From: Megaleporinus macrocephalus | Taxonomy: Eukaryota > Chordata > Actinopteri > Characiformes > Anostomidae | Length of the DNA stretch: 64,000 nt | Assembly: GCA_021613375.1 (NCBI GenBank) | Contig: CM038716.1 | Span: 10,148,766-10,212,765, forward strand | Direction: 5' to 3' | Shown here: one piece after another, positions 35,800-48,122 of the stretch | Position numbering within the stretch: position 1 is the first letter of the stretch | Layout of the letters: every line of letters starts with the position of its first letter | Made by a program: the position numbers and the translations under genes | The notes under the pieces: model-generated | Told to the model about the DNA's origin: nothing | What the model saw: the letters and a program-made list of their open reading frames with translations, nothing else | Database searches by the model: none

Positions 35800-36962
35800 G
35801 TCTCTTCAGGACTGGTACGATGAATGCATCCACACCTCCCCTTGAGACAGGTCATCCACTGTTGTCTTCTGATTTCACTTAGAAGACATAAACAAACTTC
35901 GGCAGTATCTTGTGTGTTGGGTATTTGGAATGTACTTCAACATCATTCTTGCATAGAAGGTTACCGCATCTTGCCCTACCTAACAAAGGGTCCTATGATA
36001 CCAGCTGGAAGTGTGGAAAATGTGGGGGTAGGGAAGTCTTCACTTTGGGTGTAGCCCCTGCAGCGTAAATGCTAACAAATCTGCCCAAAGCTCTTCCAGC
36101 TAGTTCACCCAACTATCCCTATTTAGGCGGCAACACTACCTTGCAACGAAACACATGTCCAAGTTTCCTGACCTTGATATAATACTGCTGCGTCTATGAG
36201 TAAAAACACAAATGAATGTCCCCCTTTAAGAGGTTCCATCCAACGCTTTTTGACACCTGGCCGTGCCTAAGGTCTATGGTTCCCTGTTGAGCCATAGCAC
36301 GTCCTGTAATGATTTCTTATGGACTTAAAACAACCTTGCGTGTGGGTGTGGCTCCGATGCTACATAACTCCAGTAATGCATCCACCCTAGACTTTGCTAC
36401 TTGAGCTGAGAAGTGGTCTGGGGAGTGGCCCTAAGCTATCACAGCATGTGGTGACCAGACGGCTCACCCAATGCGTTTACAGCCTTTTGTCACCTGTTCT
36501 GAAGCCTTTGTAAACATAAGCAAATCAGGATTTTCCCAAAGTTCTCTCAGAATACCTAAAAGTGTAGTGTGGGATGAAATCACCACACAGTCATGATCAT
36601 CCTAACCCTCATAAGTCTCAGACATTTGCTGTCTTCATTAATGATGAGGAATTGATGATCAGAGCTCTTTGAAGGCAAACGTTAGGGGCTGTGAGTGCTG
36701 CAAGCCAATTACCCCATCCTTAGGCAGTAACTGTCCTGATCCGAGCTACAAACAATAATGCTTTTAACTGCATGTGAACAACACACTGTAAGTGGATGTG
36801 ATAAGACAACAGGAGCACAGGTAGTGACACCTACATATGTACAATAGCTTGCTCATGGGTCAATTAATCACATGCATGTTCATTCACAGTGGTTCTCACA
36901 TACAATCTATCATCATGTGTCTGAAGGATCAGCTGCTAACACCCTCTCCTAACATCTCCAGT
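35800..36962 (-). pseudogene. Retroviral pol remnant
   Basis: Only about 1.2 kb lies between gag and env, far too short for pol. A minus-strand segment around 36280-36440 resembles the end of a retroviral integrase (EIITGRAM-type text) with stops. Protease, RT and RNase H were not found. Confidence 0.45.
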
Positions 36963-38187
36963 TTAGATGATCCTGAGAACTGGGCTTGTGTTTATGCTCT
37001 CATCATGTTTCTTTTTGCAATTACGTGCCCAGTATGCTGGTTCCTCACAGAAGTGACCCATATTCTCCTGGTCACTCTGTGTGTCCTGACTACTTAGTTG
37101 CTGAAACACAGTTTGCAAAACTGAGGAAACGTGTACGTTGACATGGGCATCTCTCTGATAGGCAGTCAAGCATTCATTCAGTTCAGCCAGCGTGCTAGTC
37201 CTCCAGTTGGACTTAAACAGAAGCAAACCTGTTCTCATGTCCTGTGTCAATCCATCCGCCCATTGGGCCACAGACGCCCTCGACTTCAACACGTCTGCTA
37301 CTGACTCAAACTCTGCCCATCCCCCATGCAACAGAAACACCTCAGCGAACCTCTGTGTGTATCGGCTCACAGATTCATTCTTCCCTTGATGACACTCCAC
37401 AACCTTCTGCCAGCACACAGTAGACCCTAAACTGTTCTGAAGCACTGTCAACAACCCCGTATTACAAGTCTGTACTGCTCTCAGACAATTCAACCTCTCT
37501 ACCTGGGCCTCAGAATACTCTTCCATGGTCTCAACCTCAGTTGGCGTGAGTCCAGTGGGTGGAGCGAATACATCTTGTCATCAGTGACAAAAAAGGACCA
37601 AGTCCCATCTCCTTTGGATGTTCAAACTCTTTTGATATGTGGTCTATCTGTTCTGGGTCCAGTGGGCTGTGCTTAATGGAGGTTTCTACCTCCCCTTCTT
37701 TGGAGCGCACCTGTTGGACCTCTACTGGGGCTGTGTGTAGCAGTTTTACGACCTTACTGCTGTCACTGGAATCTGAGCTAAACTGCTCTTCTGCTTTAGT
37801 CCTTGCAGACTCCACAAGTTCCCTTTTCTCCTTTTCTAGCTGTTCTATTCTTTCCTCTAGTGCTTTGAGGGAATGTTGTGTTTGTTCACTCGTATTCTGC
37901 GCATTAATGGCTGCACGCTTACAGTCAGCACACTCCTGTATTAGTCGTGCACTTTCTTCTTTATGCTCAGTCATTAATATGCAATGCCACTGTCTGAACA
38001 CCTGAACAGAACCCTCAAGGTCTTTCTTCTTCATACACTTGGCTAAGATGGTAAAGCACTGCTCCTGACTCCAACTGAGTTTAGCTTTCCGCTTGGAGCA
38101 TAATTTGTCTAACATCTTTGTAAGACCAGCTTCGAATGAAGCTCTGTCTACAAAAGCTGTTGGCACTTTAACCTTAGATGTAAACAT
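36963..38187 (-). pseudogene. Retroviral gag, frameshifted
   Basis: First part 37537-38187 opens with ATG, is rich in Glu/Lys with a predicted coiled coil (LKALEERIEQLEKEKRELV), and stops at 37537. The second part, 36963-37526, is in another frame and looks like capsid plus nucleocapsid. Its single zinc knuckle is degenerate: CEEPAYWARNC keeps two Cys but has lost the other Cys and the His. Confidence 0.7.
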
Positions 38188-38782
38188 CTTTACACAAAAC
38201 AGTAAACACTTAAGACAAACAACCCCTGCGTCCTCTCAGACCAGGTGAATCTAAGCACATATAATGGGCAAGAGCCACACTCATCTTTTGTCCCAAGGAA
38301 ACACCTTGAGAATATCACAGTTTAGCAATGGATAATGGCACTCCCTACACCCATGTCCTCAGGATACACTTTGAAAGGACCTGTGCGTCCCAAAAGACCA
38401 GTATCTGATTTGAGAACCCCCTCAAATCCTCCTAAGGAAACACCTTTAGGATAAGCTATGTGCTAAGGCGAGGAAATTCCGGCCTACCCTCCTAGACTAG
38501 TACTAGGCTCACATACAAGGACAAACATAGACAGCACAACTCTCTTCTTCTGACAGCTCTCTTTGCCCACAAACTGGTTCTTAAGTTCAGGTGGACTCAC
38601 CGAAAGCAGCTTGGTTTGTTGTCGTCAGAAAGAGAATCAGCACCCCATCCGGATTAGGAAGCCAATTCTGTCCCTGGGCTGCTGCTGCGGCTTGAAGCGA
38701 CTGAAGACGTTCAGAAGAACCACCGGAAACCTGGGCCAACTGGAAAATCGTCAACCGGGAAATCAGGAACCGGAAAATCTTC

Positions 38783-38800
38783 AACCGGGCGGAAACACCA
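38783..38800 (-). other. Primer binding site, tRNA-Val type
   Basis: The plus strand reads AACCGGGCGGAAACACCA, identical to the 3' end of vertebrate tRNA-Val including CCA, so the minus-strand genome begins TGGTGTTTCC four bases after the LTR. Confidence 0.75.
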
Positions 38801-38804
38801 ATGT

Positions 38805-39283
38805 TGTAACTTCGTCTTTTGCCGTCAGAATGAAGAGGGAGACCAGACAGAGTTTCAAGCTTGTTTAATTGCGGTACCGTTTTAGCCCTGATCAGGAGCT
38901 GTTCAGGATCTGGTCTGATCTGAACTGGTCTGCGTACGGTGTCTTATAGGGGCCGGCCTTCTATTGCCCTCGGGTCACATGGGATTCTCCTGGCCATGTC
39001 GTAAACTCTTGCGGTTCCGGGCCGTCTCTGGGCCAGCTGTTATCTCCTGGTGGAGGGGCTCTTAAGCCCTGGGGTGTCTAAAGATAACATCGCAGGGTCT
39101 GGCTCTCGAGCTTTAAATTGCCTGTCATAAAGTCTATCCCACTGTCGGGAACAATAAAATCAGGATGTTCACGTATTCTTCTGGCCACCTGTCTTCAACA
39201 ACCGCCATAGTGTGTTTTTCCCAAAATATAATACAAATAAGATTGACACAAGCTAAACGTTCTATAAAGAAAAAGATACAACA
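38805..39283 (-). repeat. 5' LTR of the endogenous retrovirus
   Basis: About 479 bp, TG...CA in minus orientation. Carries AATAAA (plus-strand TTTATT absent here; 'caataaaatc' lies on the plus strand). It differs from the 3' LTR by a 35-bp block near 39092-39126 and a few substitutions. Confidence 0.8.
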
Positions 39284-39291
39284 CCTGTAAT

Positions 39292-39720
39292 TAGAGTGAG
39301 ACTGAGCACTGTGAGTGTTGGGGGTGGTGGAGTGGTGAGGGTCTGCTCTGACTGTGAGACTGAGCACTGTGAGTGTAGTGGGTGGTGGAGTGGTGAGGGT
39401 CTGCTCTGACTGTGAGACTGAGCACTGTGAGTGTTGGGGGTTGTGGAGTGGTGAGGGTCTGCTCTGACTGTGAGACTGAGCACTGTGAGTGTTGGGGGTG
39501 GTGGAGTGGTGAGGGTCTGCTCTGACTGTGAGACTGAGCACTGTGAGTGTAGTGGGTGGTGGAGTGGTGAGGGTCTGCTCTGACTGTGAGACTGAGCACT
39601 GTGAGTGTTGGGGTGGTGGAGTGGTGAGGGTCTGCTCTGACTGTGAGTGTAGTGGGTGGTGGAGTGGTGAGGGTCTGCTCTGACTGTGAGACTGAGCACT
39701 GTGAGTGTTGGGGGTCATGG
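39292..39720. repeat. 58-bp minisatellite, spacer 3
   Basis: Same repeat as in spacer 1, about 7 units with one partial unit near 39640. It directly follows the 5' LTR flank of the endogenous retrovirus. Absent from spacers 2 and 4. Confidence 0.85.
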
Positions 39721-39747
39721 GGTCTGCTTGTCTCCTCCTCTGACTAT

Positions 39748-40195
39748 GTGGGGTCTGATGGAGGTCCGGCTGCTTTGATCTCGTTAAAGTTGCTGCTTGG
39801 TTGCTCCTGTGTTGTCTGCTCCAGATCTTACTAAACCTTTTAAACTGGAGGTGGATGCTAGTGCTGCTAGTGCTACTGGTGCTACTGGTGCTACTGGTGC
39901 TACTGGTGCTACTGGTGCTGGCGCTGTCCTTTTACAGTCGGACCAGAATGGACTTGATCATCTGGTGGTCTTTTATTCAAAGAAGTTCTTAAAACATCAG
40001 CTTAGTTCCAGTACAGTTGAGAAGGAGACGCTGGCGTTACTGCTGGCAGTGCAACATTCTGAAGTATATGTTGATAGTATCCGGTACCAGTTGTGGTGTA
40101 TACGGATCAGAACCCTCTTATCTTTCTTTCTAGGATGAGTAATGCTGATCAGTGTTTAATGAGATGCTCTAACAGTTCAGGATTTAATCTAGAAA
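39748..40195 (+). pseudogene. Ty3/gypsy RNase H fragment, spacer 3
   Basis: Same fragment; the Gly-Ala-Thr repeat is the longest of the four. Same frameshift. Confidence 0.8.
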
Positions 40196-40218
40196 TCTGT
40201 TAAGAAGGGGGGAGGATG

Positions 40219-40832
40219 TGTTGGGGGACGTATTAGTTGTGGGTTAAATTGGGGACGTGTGTTTTTGGTGGTGGGGGTGTTACGTCCTGTGTTTTGTTTC
40301 TCTCTCTCTCTTTCTTTTGTCTCTAATTAGGTGCTCTGTGATTGCCGTGTCATGTCTTGTTTCTCCTGCTATGTGATTGGCTGATTCCGTTGGCGCTGGT
40401 TGTTAAAAGGTGTCTGCTGCATCTGGAAGGGGGCGCTCTCTTTCTGATTCGGCTCGTTGGCGCTCCATCAGTAATTTTTTTTTCTTGAAGGATCGAAGAC
40501 CTGCTCATTTAGTTTGAACTTGTTTGTTGTTGTTTATGGTTGGGCTAGTTAGGAGTAGTGTTTCTGTAATTTAGTTTATTTTCTTTTGTTACTTTAGTGA
40601 ATATTTTGTGTTTCTTTTAGAGTTTTGTTTGTTATTGTGGGTCTTCGGGTCTCCCTGAAGAGAGAGAGATCCTTCTTTTTCTTATATTGGGTATAAAATC
40701 TCAAAGCCAAGCGAAACTAAATCAAGCAATAAACAACAAACCTTGTAGCAGTAATTGTGATTTTGTTATTAGTTTTAATTTTGCTTCATTAATTCAAATT
40801 AATTATATTATTATATTATATTATAAGTAACA
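40219..40832 (+). mobile_element. Ty3/gypsy 3' LTR, spacer 3
   Basis: Longest copy, about 614 bp, from TGTTGGGGGACG to AAGTAACA, including the CCAAT-like GTGATTGGCTGATTCC and TTAAAAGG. No matching 5' LTR was found. Confidence 0.65.
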
Positions 40833-41404
40833 GAGATACTGTATATACATGTAAACATTCATATGTGATGATATTTGAGAGGATTTCCAACTACTTACAT
40901 GTTCAAGATGTAGAGAATCTGTTCAGACCAGCTGCTCACCAGTCAAACCAGCATTGAGCAGTGTTCTGGTCTGGTGCTTGTTCAGTGTTCAACACTGGAA
41001 CCTGCTGGTTTGTGATGGTTAGCATATTAGCCTCCCATGTTGGTGACCAGCATCGCAGCATGAACGTGTTCAAAGCCAACAAACGCTGGTCCTCCAGCAG
41101 AGCAGATACATGAGAACATGAAGTTGTGTCTGAATTGAATGGCTGTGTTTTTAATCTCAGTCTGATCCGTTTCTGAAGATCCAATAGGTCTGATTTGTTT
41201 ACCGGTGTAATATTACCTACAGACAGAGTCTGTCTGTTACCAACACCTTCACCTCAACACTCGTTCTAAAGCACTTACAACAAAGTATAAAGCCAGTTTT
41301 CAGGTTTGGGACACAGCCATTGTGTTATTTCCCCCAGACTGAAGAGGTGGGGTCAGACTAACCATAGGTAGACACTTGTGTAATCATGAATACTTATTCT
41401 TTAC

Positions 41405-42635
41405 TTTCAGTGCAGCAAACTCACTCCAGAGGTTCAGTGAGGATCTCTGAATGATCCAATGTTGACCTAAATGACTGATGATGATAAATAGAATCCATCT
41501 GTGTGGAATCAGATCTCCGTATGAAAGCACCTGCTCTGTGATCATCTCAGAGTTCTGTTAAAAGCCCAGAGAGCATCATGAAGACCAAAGAACACACCAG
41601 GCACCTCCCAGATACTGTTGTGGAGAAGTTTAAAGCTGGATTTGGATACAATAAGTTTTCCCAAGCTTTAAAGATGCTTTAGAGATGCAGCCAAGAGGCC
41701 CATGATCACTCTGAACTGCAGAGATCTACAGCTGAGGTGGGAGAATCTGTCCATAGGACAACAATCAGTCGTACACTGCACAGATCTGGTCTTTATGGAA
41801 GAGTGGCAAGAAGAAAGCCATTTCTCAAAGATATCCATAAAAAGTCTCATTTAAAGTTTACCACAAGCCACCTGGGAAACACACCAAACATGTGGAAGAA
41901 GGTGCTCTGGTCAGATGAAACCAAAATCGAACTTTTTGGCCACAATGCAGCTCATCACCCTGAACACACCATCTCCACTGTCAAACATGGTGGTGGTGGC
42001 AGCATCATGGTTTGGGCTGCTTTTCTTCAGCAGGGATGGAGAAGATGGTTAAACTTGATGGGAAGATGGATGGAGACAAACACAGGACCATTCTAGAAGA
42101 AAACGTGTTGGAGTCTGCAGAAGACCTGAGACTGGGACAGAGATGTATCTTCCAACAAGACAATGATCCAAAACATAAAGCAAAATCTACAATGGACTGG
42201 TTCACAAATAAACATATCCAGGTGTTAGAATGGCCAAGTCAAAGTCCAGACCTGAATCCAATCGAGAATCTGTGGAAAGATCTGAAAACTGCTTTTCACA
42301 AATGCTCTCCATCCAACCTCACTGAGCTCCAGCTGTTTTGAAGGACCAATGGGCAAAAAACTCAGTCTCTTGATGTGAGACCTGCTGCTGTAATCGCAGC
42401 CAAAGGTGGCGCTACAAAGTATTAACAAATAATTTTGCACGCCCAAATTTTCAGTTTTTTATTTTTAACAAAAGTTTAAAATATCCAATAAATTTCGTTC
42501 CACTTCACGATTGTGTCCCACTTGTTGTTGATTCTTTACAAAAAATAAAAATTTCATATCTTTATGTTTGATGCCTGAAATGTCGAAAAAGGTTGAAATG
42601 TTCAAGGGGGCCGAATACTTTTGCAAGGCACTGTA
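41405..42635 (+). mobile_element. Tc1-like transposon, broken, spacer 3
   Basis: Same insertion. Start codon ATG at 41578 is kept, but the DNA-binding part after 'SQALK' is deleted and joined to 'RDAAKRPMI'. The catalytic half is the best preserved of the three: [29 protein letters not shown], although in two frames. Confidence 0.85.
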
Positions 42636-43023
42636 TTTAGTGTAGTAGCAGTCTGCAGTTTGGGGCGTGGCCAGAGAGTAATGTAACTTTATGTTTCAGA
42701 GTACTTTCTGACTAAAGTTAATATAAATGCTAGCTAAACCCAAACCCTCCTAGTCTGTTACCATGACAACACATTATACTAAAGCTGTTTATTACAGTAT
42801 ATATGGTCATCATTGTTATTCACTGCTCTCATCACTGACCTGATATTTCTGAACAGGCATCTCAACACAAGCCTTAACACAGTGAAAGACCACCCAGACC
42901 ACCTAACAACCAGAGCCTGAATTGTGAAGGCTGTAATAACACGCTTTTGAAATAAACAGTTTCTGTTTTTCTGTGGTTTAATTTTTGGGTGGGACTAATC
43001 TACCTGTTTCTGGCTGGACTGTT

Positions 43024-43975
43024 CCTCACTACTGACTGGACACCTGACTGTACAGCATCACTTTATACTGATTGCTTGGTCAGTGCTTGAATGTATCTCA
43101 CTACTGACTGGACACCTGACTGTACAGCATCACTTTATACTGATTGCTTGGTCAGTGCTTGAATGTATCTCACTACTGACTGGACACCTGACTGTACAGC
43201 ATCACTTTATACTGATTGCTTGGTCAGTGCTTGAATGTATCTCACTACTGACTGGACACCTGACAGTACAGCATCACTTTATACTGATTGCTTGGTCAGT
43301 GCTTGAATGTATCTCACTACTGACTGGACACCTGACTGTACAGCATCACTTTATACTGATTGCTTGGTCAGTACTTGAATGTATCTCACTACTGACTGGA
43401 CTCTTGACTGTACAGCATCACTTTATACTGATTGCTTGGTCAGTGCTTGAATGTATCTCACTACTGACTGGAGACCTGACTGTACAGCATCACTTTATAC
43501 TGATGGCTTGGTCAGTGCTTGAATGTATCTCACTACTGACTGGACACCTGACTGTACAGCATCACTTTATACTGATTGCTTGGTCAGTGCTTGAATGTAT
43601 CTCACTACTGACTGGACACCTGACTGTACAGCATCACTTTATACTGATTGCTTGGTCAGTGCTTGAATGTATCTCACTACTGACTGGACACCTGACAGTA
43701 CAGCATCACTTTATACTGATTGCTTGGTCAGTGCTTGAATGTATCTCACTACTGACTGGACACCTGACTGTACAGCATCACTTTATACTGATTGCTTGGT
43801 CAGTGCTTGAATGTATCTCACTACTGACTGGAGACCTGACTGTACAGCATCACTTTATACTGATTGCTTGGTCAGTGCTTGAATGTATCTCACTACTGAC
43901 TGGACACCTGACTGTACAGCATCACTTTATACTGATTGCTTGGTCAGTGCTTGAATGTATCTCACTACTGACTAG
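43024..43975. repeat. 72-bp minisatellite, spacer 3 (expanded)
   Basis: About thirteen units of exactly 72 bp. Because 72 is a multiple of three, an open frame of 328 codons crosses the array; it is judged spurious. Confidence 0.9.
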
Positions 43976-44764
43976 AGTGCTGATGCTGTGGAGTCTCTTT
44001 ATGATGACTGCAGAGTCAGTGCTAGGCTGTTCCTCACTACTGACTAGAGTTCTGATTCTGGGTCGTTGATTAATACAGATTGCTTGTACAATGTCAGGCT
44101 GTTCCTTAATTCTGGCTGAAGATCTGATGCTGGGCTGTTCCTTACTTCAGTCTGGATGTCTAATGCTGGGCTGTTCCTTTCTACTGACTACACAGCAGAT
44201 TCTGGAGCATTCCATTAGATGTAGCATTGCTTGAAGGGCTGATGCTGGAGGGTTCCTCACTATCAGGGTATGGTCCACCACTGTTGGATTCAATCTCATA
44301 GACCTACATAGAACAAACACATCAATCATTGTAACAAGTTTACAACACAACATTGCCTGTTTTAAACTTTGAAACTCTGTTATTATGCTTGCCAGGTTCT
44401 CTACTACCTACTGGTTGCTGGATACACGGTCCAGCTCCACACTAGATACAGCATCACGTCCAGTATTTCCATTAGTTTCTGTATATACTAAACCAAAAAA
44501 CTAAAATATCACTATGTGGTGGTCCTGTGGGGTCCTGACCATTAATGAACAGGGTAAAAGATAAACAATGTATTCAGAGAATCAGATGAACTACACTCTG
44601 GAAGTGGAGATCCTATATGGTCAGTGGAGCTGATGAAGCAGGCAATGTGTGTAGATACAAGGAGGTGCTATTAATGTTCTGGCTGATCGGTGTACATAAC
44701 AAAATAGGCTTGTAGCTCAAAAACAAAAGAAAATAAGCTGCACCTCGTCTCCTCTCTGGGTCTG

Positions 44765-45725
44765 ACCTCTACACCTCATCACCATCACAGAGAATGTCCT
44801 GTATGGCCAGACAGCGAGAGACGAAGTGTCTGGAGTGACTTATCCAGCTCTGGCAAGCTTCCTCATCAACACCTGGAGAAGAGGTACGTGCTGGGTACGT
44901 ATGGTGGGAACATAGACCCTCCACCTCCATGTTTAAGAACTCCTCAATAGGATAGTGGAACAGAGAGTCTGGCAGCAGGTGAACAACAAACTGTGGGTGC
45001 TCAGTGAACCAGTTCAGTACTTGAGTAACCCGGTGAGAACTTACTTTGTACCAGACGACACCAAACCTGGACAGCTCTGGTTCCACTGGTGAAGGGAAGG
45101 AGTGTGTTGGGTGGTGTGTTGAGGAAGATGATGAGGTGGTCAGTGTTGTAGGGACCAAGAGCGGCATCAGGATGAACAACACCATTCTGGCTAATGACTG
45201 CACACATTGTGATGTTGCCCCCCTGCTGCCCAGGGACACTGACGATGGCAAAGAGGTCCAGGATGTTCCTTCATCTGCAGCTTCATCAAAGTACAGCAGC
45301 TTGTGTTCCACTGCAGCAACATCACCACCAACTCCATCACTCTCTGAAACCCACCAGTCCAGTATTGTATGAAAGTATGAGACAGACACTCAGTACTCAG
45401 TGTTGTGTTTCCACAGGACAGTGGATTACAGGACCAGTGAGAGAACAGCACAGCGTACTAGCACATATTCATACTGCAGCTGCTTCACTCCGTCAGAGCT
45501 GTGCTGAAACAGAACCCTGTAGATCTGCTTCATGTGTTCTGGATGTGTTTTCAGGAGACCACCCAGCGCAGATAAGCTCACTGAGTGGATGTAGCTGAGT
45601 GTGGTGTTGTGGGTAATGATGTTCTGCTGTTGTAGTCGTGGTGAATGTGTGCTATTGTGGGCTCTGATCGTGTTAATGGTGGTCTCTTGCTGCTCTGGGG
45701 TGAACAGACGTCTTCTTCCTCCAGT
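44765..45725 (-). pseudogene. DDE transposase relic (IS630/Tc1-mariner type), spacer 3
   Basis: Same relic. The C-terminal half is the longest readable piece (EEACQSWISHSRHFVSRCLA, ending DGDEV at about 44770). Confidence 0.65.
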
Positions 45726-46219
45726 GAAGGTGGTCTAGCAGCTCTGCAGAAACATGATGTGAGGGGTTTGTAATGAAACGTGACTGTAAGTGACTGTAAG
45801 TACTGATTCTACACTGCAGTAGTACAGTGGTGGACACAGTTCAGCTGTGGGAGTTCAGTAGTAGGTCTACTCTCTTCTTCTCATCTCCAAACGTCTGGAT
45901 GATGTTTGCTGCAGTGTAGCAGCTCAAATTAGGCTGGAACGTCTGCCCAGCCCCCCGACAACTCAACCCATGATTCATAACATGGTCAACCAAAGTGGTC
46001 GGATCTCATCAGTGATGGTTGCTGTGGCTCTTCCTCTTCCTCGTCCTCTTCGTCCATCAGCCTCCATTGTTGTGCCAACCAAGATGTGGAACCTGTGTTT
46101 TCTTTATGGAGCTCAGGTGCTGATTTCTAAAGTTCAGCCAGACGTGTGTTCACCTGTGAGCGCTGGGTTCAGGTAACTGGTACATGGGTGTGTGATGTAC
46201 ATGCCAGTGTTCTCCAATA

Positions 46220-46650
46220 GAAACACGAGGTGTTCAGTGTTTAATGATGTATGTGATGTAGGAAGTGTGTTCAGTGTTTAGTGATGTATGTGATGTAGGA
46301 AGTGTGTTCAGTGTTTAATGATGTATGTGATGTAGGAAGAGTGTTCAGTGTTTAATGATGTATGTGATGTAGGAAGTGTGTTCAGTGTTTAGTGATGTAT
46401 GTGATGTAGGAAGTGTGTTCAGTGTTTAATGATGTATGTGATGTAGGAAGTGTGTTCAGTGTTTAATGATGTATGTGATGTAGGAAGTGTGTTCAGTGTT
46501 TAATGATGTAAGTGATGTAGGAAGTGTTTTCAGTGTTTAATGATGTATGTGATGTAGGAAGTGTGTTCAGTGTTTAATGATATATGTGATGTAGGAAGCG
46601 TGTTCAGTGTTTAATGTTGTAAGTGATGTAGGAAGTGTATTGAGTGTAAA
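46220..46650. repeat. 37-bp minisatellite, spacer 3
   Basis: About eleven units of the same repeat. Confidence 0.9.
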
Positions 46651-47029
46651 AGTGTGTTCAGAGTTAATAAATGAGTGTTAAGGTAGAGAATGTACTTATG
46701 TTTTAGTGGACCAGGACAATGGAGAGACTACATGAGTTACTAATTATCATAATTGTGCTACAAGTATCAGTTTTTGGGGGTCAGTGAGTGTAAAAGCTGT
46801 AAAAGTGTGTGGTTGATTATTAACTGCAGTAGATTCTAATAAAAGACTCGTATGACTGTAAAGCTGAACACTTGTAGAACTTATTAACACTAAAAACACA
46901 CTTTCTAAACTGGATCAGGTGGAGTTTAGAATCAGAACATATGTTCACACATAGATACATACAAACACAGATTAAACAATATTATATATTAATATATACA
47001 TCACAGCATAGTTACAGTTACCAAACAAC

Positions 47030-47784
47030 AATGTACTACACTAATAAAGCCTGTAGACTCTCAGCAGATCATTCAGTAACATACCTGAACACTGTATTAC
47101 ACTAATAAAGCCTGTAGACTCTCAGCAGATCATTCAGTAACATACCTGAACACTGTATTACACTAATAAAGCCTGTAGACTCTCAGCAGATCATTCAGTA
47201 ACATACCTGAACACTGTATTACACAAATAAAGCCTGTAGACTCTCAGCAGATCGTTCAGTAACATACCTGAACACTGTATTACACTAATAAAGCCTGTAG
47301 ACTCTCAGCAGATCATTCAGTAACATACCTGAACACTGTATTACACTAATAAAGCCTGTAGACTCTCAGCAGATCATTCAGTAACATACCTGAACACTGT
47401 ATTACACTAATAAAGCCTGTAGACTCTCAGCAGATCATTCAGTAACATACCTGAACACTGTATTACACTAATAAAGCCTGTAGACTCTCAGCAGATCATT
47501 CAGTAACATACCTGAACACTGTATTGTACTAATAAAGCCTGTAGACTCTCAGCAGATCATTCAGTAACATACCTGAAAACTGTATTGCACTAATAAAGCC
47601 TGTAGACTCTCAGCAGAACGTTCAGTAACATACCTGAACACTGTATTGCACTAATAAAGCCTGTAGACTCTCAGCAGAAGGTTTAGTAACATACCTGAAA
47701 ACTGTATTACACTAATAAAGCCTGTAGACTCTCAGCAGAAGGTTTAGTAACATACCTGAAAACTGTATTACACTAATAAAGAAT
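47030..47784. repeat. 61-bp minisatellite, spacer 3
   Basis: About twelve units of the same repeat. Confidence 0.9.
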
Positions 47785-47829
47785 GAAGAGTAGTAGCATA
47801 TTTTAATTTTTTTTATTATTTTTATATTT

Positions 47830-48122
47830 GCTGATGTGTGGGTTTGGGGAGCGAGGGTTAGGGTGAGTTTAAGAAGGGTGGGTTTGATTGTAGGGGGTTT
47901 GGGTTGATTCAGGAGGTTAAGGTTGATTTAGTAGGTTGAGGTTGATTCAGGAGGTTTAGGTTGATTTAGGAGGTTGGGGTTAATTGTAGGAGGTAGGGTT
48001 TAATCGTAGGAGGTAGGGTTTGACTGTAGGAGGTAGGGTTTGATTGTAGGAGGTAGGGTTTGATTGTTGGAGGTAGGGTTTGATTGTAAGAGGGTTGGGG
48101 TTTATTGTAGGAGGTTGGGGTT
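47830..48122. repeat. 19/20-bp minisatellite overlapping E14 of copy 4
   Basis: Shortest array of this repeat; coding for copy 4 from about 48122 down to 47980. Confidence 0.88.

Larger units (their letters stand above)
33637..39283 (-). mobile_element. Endogenous retrovirus, spacer 3
   Basis: A 5.65-kb provirus in minus orientation, flanked by CCTGT at 33632-33636 and 39284-39288 (probable 5-bp target duplication). It has two LTRs, a primer binding site, a polypurine tract, broken gag and env, and only traces of pol. It lies inside the left end of the TA-flanked element that is complete in spacer 1. Defective; seen in this spacer only. Confidence 0.85.

Noticed and set aside
39134..39718. 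Long minus-strand frames rich in His, Ser and Thr over the 58-bp minisatellite (also 6388-6815)
   Set aside because: Open only because the repeat lacks stops in several frames at once; no other protein features.
43083..44069. 328-codon open frame on the plus strand with a 24-residue repeat
   Set aside because: It is the 72-bp minisatellite read in frame. It starts with GTG, not ATG, and the same repeat in spacers 2 and 4 has only about 4 and 2 units.
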